Shown one piece after another: positions 43,318-49,395 of a DNA stretch of 64,000 bases. The notes under the pieces are model-generated. The model searched no databases. It was not told the DNA's origin and saw only the letters and a program-made list of their open reading frames with translations. This stretch comes from Deltaproteobacteria bacterium (GTDB taxonomy: Bacteria > Myxococcota_A > UBA796 > UBA2385). The position numbers and the translations under genes were made by a program. The stretch is taken from contig JAEUKK010000131.1 of NCBI GenBank assembly GCA_016792625.1, positions 1-64,000 on the forward strand. Reading direction: 5' to 3'. The first letter of the stretch is position 1; the number at the start of each line of letters is the position of its first letter.

Positions 43318-44184
43318 TTAGCGACCCATCCAAACCGGGGGGCGCCGCTCCAAAAAGGCGCTGACCCCTTCGGCGGCGTCATCGGTCATCAAGTTGAGGC
43401 TGAGCTGGCTGTGCAGGTGCTGCAGCGCGGCCTGGAGCGGCTGCTGCTCGACCGTCGCCACCGCCCCGAGCCCCAGGCGCAGCACCGCGGGTGAGCGCGC
43501 GGCCACCGCGCGGGCGAGGGCGAGCGCCCGGGGCAGCACCTCGTCGACCGGCGCCACCGCGTTCACCGCGCCCACCGCCAGCGCCTCGGCGGCGGTCAAG
43601 CGACGGTCGGTGAGCACCAGCTCATGCAACAGCTTGTTGGGGAGGTTTCGCGCGAGGATGGGCCAAATCATCATCGGGAAGAGCCCGAGCTTGAGCTCAG
43701 GAGTGCCCAGCCGGGCGCCCTCGGCCAGCACGACCAGGCGGGCGGCCATCGCGATGCCAAAGCCGCCGCCGAGCGCGTCGCCGGCCACCGCGGCCACCAC
43801 GGGGATCGGGCCCTGCGAGAGCCGCAGCAGCGCCTTGGCGAAGAGGCCGCGCTGCGCGTGGGCCGCCAAGAAGCCGCCTTCCCCCAACCCTCCGCCGAGG
43901 TCACCACCCGCACAAAAGACGCCGCCGACCGCGCCGAGCACGATGGCGCGCACATCCCCCGCGCGCTCGGCCTGGTCGATGCGCGCGTCGAGGGCCGCCA
44001 GCAGCTCGGGGCTCAGCGCGTTGCGGCGCGCAGGCCGGTGGAGCGCGAGGATCAAGACCCCCGGGTCGACCGGGTCACGAAGCTCAAGCAGCACCCCTTC
44101 GGGGGAGGTCGGCGCGCCATCTTCCAGCCGAAGGGAGGGGGCGGAGGCGGGTGACTCCGCTTTGCTCGGGGAGGCGTCGCTCAT
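43318..44184 (-). CDS. Enoyl-CoA hydratase/isomerase family protein
   Basis: 288 aa crotonase fold. LHRPARRNALSPELLAAL, FCAGGDL (first oxyanion loop), GGGFGIAMAARLV (second) and GTPELKLGLFP are visible. Of the two hydratase glutamates, the one in GTPEL (Glu163) is present, but the one after the oxyanion Gly (GGGCE in crotonase) is Gly143. It is therefore not a standard hydratase and more like isomerase or hydrolase members. ATG 44184 follows a poor upstream extension. It lies 75 nt before BKACE. Confidence 0.88.
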   Translation of the reverse strand: MSDASPSKAESPASAPSLRLEDGAPTSPEGVLLELRDPVDPGVLILALHRPARRNALSPELLAALDARIDQAERAGDVRAIVLGAVGGVFCAGGDLGGGLGEGGFLAAHAQRGLFAKALLRLSQGPIPVVAAVAGDALGGGFGIAMAARLVVLAEGARLGTPELKLGLFPMMIWPILARNLPNKLLHELVLTDRRLTAAEALAVGAVNAVAPVDEVLPRALALARAVAARSPAVLRLGLGAVATVEQQPLQAALQHLHSQLSLNLMTDDAAEGVSAFLERRPPVWMGR

Positions 44185-44267
44185 CAGGTCCTCGGGCAGG
44201 TGGAGGGGGCGGACTATAGCAGAGGGCCCGCCGCCCGCGCCCCGGCGGCAGCCTCGGAGGTGAGCAC

Positions 44268-45023
44268 ATGCACCAGGACGTTGATCTGCGCGTGCGCCTC
44301 GTCGGGCCCGGGCGCCTGGGCCGGAGCGTGTTCGCGCTCCTGTCCGCGCGCGGCCTGCCCGTCGAGCTGTGGGGGAGATCCGGGCGGATCGAGGGAGACT
44401 GCCCCGACCCAAACCTCACCTACCTGCTGGTGCCCGACCGCGCGCTCGGCGCCGCCGCCCTCGCCCACGCCGACGCGCAGGTGCTGCTGCACGCGAGCGG
44501 CGCCACGGACCTCGAGGTCCTGGGCCCACACCCCGCGGCGGCCAGCCTCCACCCCCTGATGAGCTTCCCGGGCCCCGAGGTGAGCCTCCCCACCGGGCTG
44601 GTCCCGGCGGCTGTCGCAGGGGAGGGCCAGGCCGCCGAAGTCGCGGGGGCATTGGCGACAGCGCTGGGCTGGACGCCATTCCCAATGAACGGCGACCGTC
44701 GGCTCTACCACGCCGCCGCGGTGGTCGCGGGGAACTTCTCCGCCGCGCTGCTCTACGCGGGCGGCGCGCTCCTGGCCGAGGCGGGGGTGCCCGAGGCCGA
44801 GGCGCGCGGCCTGCTCCTGCCCTTGGTGCGGGCGGGCCTCGACAACGCGGCGCGATCGCCGGCGGGCCAGGCACTGACGGGCCCGGTCGCGCGGGGTGAC
44901 GAAGCGGTGCTCCGGGCGCACCAAAACGCCATCGCTGACGCCATCCCCGCGCTGAGCCCCACCTACGACGCGCTGGTGGGGTGGAGCCGCGCCCTGCTCC
45001 GCGGCGAGGCCGGCGGCCGCTGA
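44268..45023 (+). CDS. DUF2520 / Rossmann-like NADP-binding protein
   Basis: 251 aa. VRLVGPGRLGRSVFALLS is a GxGxxG dinucleotide site. SGATDLEVLG, SLHPLMSFP and NGDRRLYHAAAVVAGNFSAALL are the two conserved blocks of the Rossmann-like plus DUF2520 protein, which resembles ketopantoate reductase and P5C reductase. The substrate is unknown. ATG 44268 follows GGAGGTGAG. It is divergent from the crotonase gene, with 83 nt between the starts. Confidence 0.88.
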   Translation: MHQDVDLRVRLVGPGRLGRSVFALLSARGLPVELWGRSGRIEGDCPDPNLTYLLVPDRALGAAALAHADAQVLLHASGATDLEVLGPHPAAASLHPLMSFPGPEVSLPTGLVPAAVAGEGQAAEVAGALATALGWTPFPMNGDRRLYHAAAVVAGNFSAALLYAGGALLAEAGVPEAEARGLLLPLVRAGLDNAARSPAGQALTGPVARGDEAVLRAHQNAIADAIPALSPTYDALVGWSRALLRGEAGGR

Positions 45024-45083
45024 GCCGGCGCAGAAGTTCACGACAGCCGCGGAGCTGGCCGGGAACGACGGAGTGGCGCAGCT

Positions 45084-45110
45084 GTCGAAGGCGTCGAAGG
45101 CGTCGAAGGC
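45084..45110. repeat. Three tandem copies of 9-nt GTCGAAGGC
   Basis: Perfect 3 x 9 nt repeat in the non-coding gap after the DUF2520 gene (45024-45383). The rest of that 360-nt gap has no supported gene. It does hold a good ribosome binding site (GCAGGAG) before an ATG at 45225 that is in frame with the next small gene. Confidence 0.85.
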
Positions 45111-45383
45111 GGCGCGTGGGCGCCTCGCGGACGGCGCCCGCCGATCCGAAACCCCAGGTGTGGCGCTGGACCCGCCCCGCGCCGTGCACAGGGGCGGTCC
45201 AACCCCGCCCGCAGGAGCCCCGCGATGTCCTCGCCGCCCGCCCCGCCCTCCGTTGTTGTGGCCCTCGCTGTCGCGCGACTTGACGCGGGCGCTGCGTGCA
45301 GCCAGTGGCCAAGCGGCTATCTTCTCCTCAGCGACGGCCGGCTCCCCCCGGCGCCGTCGTCGGCCCGTCGACCCGGAGCGTGC

Positions 45384-45608
45384 ATGCTCGACGCCTTCAT
45401 CATCGACAAGATCCGCAGAGAGCGCGAGGGCACGCAGCGCGACCAACGCGAGCAGCTGCGCATCGACATGCCACGCATGCCGACCGGCCCGGGCGCGCCC
45501 GCCCGCGGCGGCATGGAGCGCAACGGTCCGCCCCACTCCCGTCGCGACAATGACGACGCCGACGAGCAGCGCGACCGCGGCTTCGTCATCGTCGACTTCA
45601 CGCTCTGA
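45384..45608 (+). CDS. Small conserved myxobacterial-type protein (74 aa)
   Basis: MLDAFIIDKIRREREGTQRD followed by a charged, proline-rich middle and the ending RGFVIVDFTL. From memory, short proteins with this same beginning and end are common in Myxococcota, of unknown function. The chosen ATG (GGAG 6 nt upstream) matches those homologues. The in-frame ATG 45225 has a better SD and would add 53 residues of low-complexity sequence, so it is a real alternative. No transmembrane segment or cysteine motif. Confidence 0.65.
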   Translation: MLDAFIIDKIRREREGTQRDQREQLRIDMPRMPTGPGAPARGGMERNGPPHSRRDNDDADEQRDRGFVIVDFTL

Positions 45609-45908
45609 GGGGCGCCGCGCGGCCCTCTGTGGGCGCGCGCCATCGACGCGGCGGCGCGGCCCGCCGGGCGCAACGCCCTCCACCGCCTGCTGCACCGTTG
45701 CAGGCGTGAACCCGCTGGGCTACGCGGCTCGGGTTCGCGAGAAGCGGCGCGCGCAGCGATGAGGATCGGTCCCAGACCTCATCGGCGAGCCCCCGGCGAC
45801 GGCGCCGGTCCCGCGCCTCTCCTCCCTCCCCGACACACGGCCTCATCGCAGCTCGAAGGTGCGGTCCTCTCCGGACCACCCGCGGCGCCGGCCACTTAGG
45901 AGCCCTCA
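45609..45908 (+). promoter_or_regulatory. Non-coding leader/spacer with hairpins before rpmB
   Basis: About 300 nt without a supported gene. It holds a 9-bp stem with 15-nt loop (45706-45738; GTGAACCCG/CGGGTTCGC, one G-U), a smaller stem (45686-45704; CCTGC/GCAGG) and GGTCC-TCTCC-GGACC at 45863-45877, close to the rpmB SD. These may be the terminator of the small gene and part of the rpmB leader. No promoter hexamers are convincing. Confidence 0.35.
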
Positions 45909-46145
45909 ATGTCCCGCGTCTGCATGTTCACCGGCAAGCGTCCCCACGTCGCCAACAAGGTCTCGCACTCCAACATCAAGACCAAGAAGCGGCAGCTGCC
46001 CAACCTCCAGCACCGCCGCCTGTGGTGGACCGCCGGCAACCGCTTCGTCGAGCTGCGCCTCAGCACCTCGGCCCTGCGCAACGTGACCCTCAAGGGCCTC
46101 GACGTCTACGCCGCCGAGCAGGGCATCGACCTCAGCCAGTACTGA
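45909..46145 (+). CDS. rpmB: 50S ribosomal protein L28
   Basis: 78 aa L28 with SRVCMFTGKRPHVANKVSHSNIKTKKRQLPN, RLWWTAGNRFVELRLSTSALR and the C-terminal GLDVYAAEQGID. It has one cysteine in the N-terminal region where zinc-type L28 has a CxxC pair, so it is the zinc-independent form. AGGAG lies 6 nt before ATG 45909. Monocistronic, closed by a terminator. Confidence 0.96.
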   Translation: MSRVCMFTGKRPHVANKVSHSNIKTKKRQLPNLQHRRLWWTAGNRFVELRLSTSALRNVTLKGLDVYAAEQGIDLSQY

Positions 46146-46179
46146 GCGCCCTGCTGCTGGGTCGAGCAAGGCCCAACCA

Positions 46180-46192
46180 TTGTCCGACAATG
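46180..46192. promoter_or_regulatory. Palindrome ATTGTC-C-GACAAT
   Basis: Perfect 6+1+6 inverted repeat 35 nt after the rpmB stop, followed by two further partial copies of the GTCCG core. It has the look of a protein-binding site but lies downstream of rpmB and before its terminator, so a role is unclear. Confidence 0.3.
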
Positions 46193-46201
46193 TCCGACCA
46201 A

Positions 46202-46231
46202 GGTCCGCTGCGGCGGGCCTTGCGTCTTTTT
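46202..46231 (+). terminator. Rho-independent terminator of rpmB
   Basis: 7-bp stem GGTCCGC/GCGGGCC (one G-U) with TGCG loop (46202-46219), followed by TTGCGTCTTTTT. It lies 57 nt after the rpmB stop. The remainder of the gap to 46458 shows nothing recognisable. Confidence 0.72.
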
Positions 46232-46458
46232 GTGCCCCACCCGCGCAGTCGGTCGCCCTGGCCCCTCGAAGCGCCCCCGATCTGGCGGCGGTTGGCCGGC
46301 CGGGGCGTCAAACACTCCTGTCGACCTCGGCAAGAAGCCGCGCTCTCGCTGACCCGGACTCGTCCGCCCAGGCCAGTACAAACCACACCGTCTCACCACT
46401 TCAACGAGACTGTTTGTGGGGCTGCGCGCCAAACAAAACTGTCGCGATCACGGGCACC

Positions 46459-47874
46459 TCAGCCCTGGGCCCGGGCGGTGGCCAAGGTATCGAGCAGCTG
46501 CGCGCGATCAAAAGGTTTCTGCAAGTAGAGGTTTGGCCGGCGCGGCAGGTGCAGCAAGCCGCTGGTGAGCACGGTGCGGCGGGCGAGATCGGGCCACTCC
46601 CGCTCCACCCGGTCGACGAAGGTCTCGCCGTCCATTCCAGGCAGGCGGATGTCGGCGAGCAGCACGTCGAAGCGCTCGCGCTGCAGCTGCACCAGCGCGT
46701 CCTCGGCGGAGGGGAGGCCGACGATCAAGTAGCCTTCCCCCTCAAGCATCCAGCTCACCGTCTCGCGCAGCAGCTGGTCGTCGTCGACCACCAAGATCCG
46801 CGTCGCCGCGCCGCTCGGCGCGGGTGGCGGGGCGCTGCCCGCCGGCCCCGGGATGCGCACGTGCACGGAAGCGCCGCGCCCGGGGCGGTTCTCGGCTTGT
46901 AGCCAACCCCCATGGTCCTGCGCGATCGCCCAGGCGAGCGCCAGGTCGAGGCCCACGCCCGGATCGACGCCGCCCTCGTCGGCGTAGGGGCTGCGCAGCT
47001 CTTGGAGCACCGCGGCAGGGATGCCGTCGGACTGGTCATGGACCGAGAGGCGGAGCCCCCCGCGCTCGTCGTGGCGGGCCTCGACCCGCAGCTCTTGCCC
47101 CGGCGGGCTCGCGTCGGCGCCGAGCAGCAGCAAGGCGCTCAACAGCTGCACCATCAGCTCGTGATCAGCCTCGTGGTGCAGATCATCGGGGGTGAGCTCG
47201 ACCCGAAGGGCGACCCGGTCCAGGCGCTTGCCACAGCTCGCCCGGGCCTCTTGGGCGACGGCCCGCAGGCTCACCCGGTCGCGGCGCGGGGCGCGGCGGG
47301 CGGCGAAGCTCTGCAGGTTCTGCACGAGCGTCCCGATCCGGCGCGTGTGCTCACGCAGCACCCGCGTGTGGCGCTCGACCGGCTCGACCCGCCCCTCGGG
47401 CAGCGCGGCGAGCAGGTCCAGCCGCCCTTGGATGATCGAGAGCGGCCCGTTGATGTCTTGGGCGAGCGCGGCAGAGAGGCGGCCCATGCTCGCGTGGCGC
47501 CGGGCGTGGTGCAGGGCCTCTTCGAGGCGGTGCGCGTGGGTCACGTCGCGCAGCGACAGCAGAATGAGCTGGTCATTGGGGCGGGCGACCGAGAGCGCCA
47601 CCCGCCGCTGGTCGGCGAGGCGCACGTCCCAGCCCGCCGCGCCCGAGAAGCCCGACCAGAGCAGCCCCATCAGCCCGGCCGCGGTCTCGGCCTCGAAGAT
47701 GTCGCCCAGCCCGCGCCCGACCAGCCCGCCAGCGGCGCGACCGGTGAGCGCGCCAGCGGCAGGGTTGGCGTACAGCACCTCACCGAAGAGGTCCAGCACG
47801 AGGACGCCCTCGGGGAGGACATCCAGCAGGGACGTCGCGTCGACCCCCGGCGGCGCCGAGCTGGGGCACATCAC
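46459..47874 (-). CDS. Hybrid histidine-kinase-like protein lacking the phosphoacceptor His, with receiver
   Basis: 471 aa, soluble. A PAS-like domain (about residues 15-115: LDVLPEGVLVLDLFGEVLYANPAA), a DHp-like helix pair, an HATPase-like domain, and a C-terminal receiver (about 350-471). In the DHp helix the expected HEINNPL reads QDINGPL (Gln139), so there is no phosphoacceptor. The ATP lid is reduced (DQSDGIP; SPYADEGGVDPGVGLDLALA). The receiver keeps VVDDD, Asp in LLADIRLPGMDG and Lys in LQKPF, so it can be phosphorylated by another kinase. One nt downstream of the Rieske gene. Confidence 0.82.
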   Translation of the reverse strand: MMCPSSAPPGVDATSLLDVLPEGVLVLDLFGEVLYANPAAGALTGRAAGGLVGRGLGDIFEAETAAGLMGLLWSGFSGAAGWDVRLADQRRVALSVARPNDQLILLSLRDVTHAHRLEEALHHARRHASMGRLSAALAQDINGPLSIIQGRLDLLAALPEGRVEPVERHTRVLREHTRRIGTLVQNLQSFAARRAPRRDRVSLRAVAQEARASCGKRLDRVALRVELTPDDLHHEADHELMVQLLSALLLLGADASPPGQELRVEARHDERGGLRLSVHDQSDGIPAAVLQELRSPYADEGGVDPGVGLDLALAWAIAQDHGGWLQAENRPGRGASVHVRIPGPAGSAPPPAPSGAATRILVVDDDQLLRETVSWMLEGEGYLIVGLPSAEDALVQLQRERFDVLLADIRLPGMDGETFVDRVEREWPDLARRTVLTSGLLHLPRRPNLYLQKPFDRAQLLDTLATARAQG

Positions 47875-47875
47875 C

Positions 47876-48364
47876 TTAGAGCTTCACGCAGACCGCGTCG
47901 CCCACGATCTTCACGTCAAATATCGGCAGCTTGGCCGAGGGGTTGGTGAGGCAGCTGCCGTCGCGCAGGTCGAACTCCCACCCATGGTAGGGGCAGGTCA
48001 GGACCGCCCCGGTGAGCGTGCCCTCGCCGAGCGGGCCGTCGGCGTGCGGGCAGGTGTTGCTGCAGGCCCGCAGGCCCTCATGGGTGTGGGCCACGGCGAT
48101 CGCGCGCCCGCCGATGATGATCTCGGTGACATGCCCGGGCTTGAGGGCGTCTTTGTGCAGGACGACCTCGTAGCCGTCGGGAGGGGTGACGTCCTTGGGG
48201 GCCTCGGGGTGCAGCCCCAGCGCGGCCTCGGCCGGCGCGGGCGGTGGGGGCGGCGCAGGCCGCGTGGGGCTCGATTGCGGGCCCCCGCCGCCGAAGATGC
48301 GGCGACGCACCCGCGCGCGAATGCCGTCTTCACGGCCCTTCAGCAAGGTTGACAAGAAGCCCAA
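47876..48364 (-). CDS. Rieske [2Fe-2S] domain protein
   Basis: 162 aa. The C-terminal 100 residues form a Rieske ferredoxin with both ligand boxes: CPHADG (after ACSNT) and CPYHGWEF. The N-terminus is basic (RARVRRRIFGG) and Pro/Ala-rich with no signal peptide, so it is a soluble ferredoxin-like carrier. The TTG at 48364 is chosen because GGAGGG lies 4 nt upstream; frames further upstream read as junk. Electron partner unknown. It pairs with the hybrid kinase gene. Confidence 0.85.
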   Translation of the reverse strand: MGFLSTLLKGREDGIRARVRRRIFGGGGPQSSPTRPAPPPPPAPAEAALGLHPEAPKDVTPPDGYEVVLHKDALKPGHVTEIIIGGRAIAVAHTHEGLRACSNTCPHADGPLGEGTLTGAVLTCPYHGWEFDLRDGSCLTNPSAKLPIFDVKIVGDAVCVKL

Positions 48365-48666
48365 CGGTCCCTCCAAAGCGATTGGCCCGACGGCCCCCCG
48401 ACCCGCGGGGCGCCCAGCTGGGCCGGTCCCCGCATCATGCCACGCGGCCGGCCCGCGGCTCCACCGTCCCTCCATGGCGCGCGGCCCCTCCGGTGTGCAA
48501 AGCGGGCCGCATCTTTGTCGCAATGGTCGAGGGTGAGCCTCCCCGGCGGGTCTTCGGCCAGCGACCGACGGGCTCGTGCCGCGGCCCCGCGGGCGACGTA
48601 CAGTGCGTCCGACGCGGCACAGAAGAGCAGCGCCTCCCGCTCCCCTCTCGTCGCCTGGAGCTCCGC

Positions 48667-49392
48667 ATGTCCACTGGATCCGACCGGCCCCGGGTGCTCG
48701 GCGGGGCCCCCGGCGGCTTCCGCGACCGCCTTCGCCAGAAGGCCCGTGGCGTCGCCATTCGCGTCTTGGGGATGGAGTTCGACACCGAAGAGCGCGCGCC
48801 CACCAGCCGGCCCAAGGTGGCCCCGGGTGACATCGATCTCAGCGTGATCCCGAAGCTGGTCGACGGCGACGGCGACACGCCCGGCCCCAACCACCGCGAA
48901 GACATCGGGCGCACCTGGGTCGCGGCCCAGCTGGCCGGCGGCGTCGCGCCCTACTTCATTGACCTCCGTCCCCCGGCCGAGGTCGTGGCGGGCACCCTCC
49001 CCGGCGCGCGCCTGCTGCCCGGCCGCCTCGTCGAGCAGCGCCTCGCCGAGCTGCCCGCCGACCGCGAGGTGCGCGTGACGGTCTTCGATCAGACCGGCGA
49101 GCTGGGCAGCGCCGAGGTCGCCGCTTGGCTGCGCAGCGCGGGCTGGCCCATGGCCCGCCGCCTGCGCGGTGGCTACGCCGAGTGGCTCGAGCACGCCGAG
49201 CCCATCGAGCTGCCCCAACCCTGCGCGGGCGGGCGCCTGCGCCCCGGCGACCCGGTGCGCGGCCCCGACGGGCGCGAGGGGCGGGTGCTCCGCAGCGTCC
49301 TCAGCCCGACGGGCCCCGAGATCGAGGTCTATCTGCCCTCGGGCGAGGTCCTCGGCCCGGTCCCCGAGGCCCAGCTCCTCCACGGCAGCTGA
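48667..49392 (+). CDS. Rhodanese-like protein without catalytic Cys
   Basis: 241 aa. Residues about 90-185 are a rhodanese fold (YFIDLRPPAEVVAGTLPGARLLP; SAEVAAWLRSAGWPMARRLRGGYAEW). The active-site Cys of the usual CxxGxRS loop is Asp141 in VFDQTGELGS, so it cannot carry a persulfide. A C-terminal SH3-like strand domain (GDPVRGPDGREGRVLR) follows. No signal peptide. It lies 3 nt before the lytic transglycosylase gene, with which it is surely co-transcribed. Confidence 0.72.
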   Translation: MSTGSDRPRVLGGAPGGFRDRLRQKARGVAIRVLGMEFDTEERAPTSRPKVAPGDIDLSVIPKLVDGDGDTPGPNHREDIGRTWVAAQLAGGVAPYFIDLRPPAEVVAGTLPGARLLPGRLVEQRLAELPADREVRVTVFDQTGELGSAEVAAWLRSAGWPMARRLRGGYAEWLEHAEPIELPQPCAGGRLRPGDPVRGPDGREGRVLRSVLSPTGPEIEVYLPSGEVLGPVPEAQLLHGS

Positions 49393-49395
49393 GCG

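Noticed and set aside
45024..45383. A gene in the plus-strand frame through the 9-nt repeats
   Set aside because: The frame begins without an SD, reads as Ser/Arg/Ala-rich low complexity, and runs into the small gene out of frame.
45706..45738. tRNA-like arm containing GGGTTCG
   Set aside because: No acceptor stem, anticodon arm or CCA arrangement can be built around it; it is a single long hairpin.
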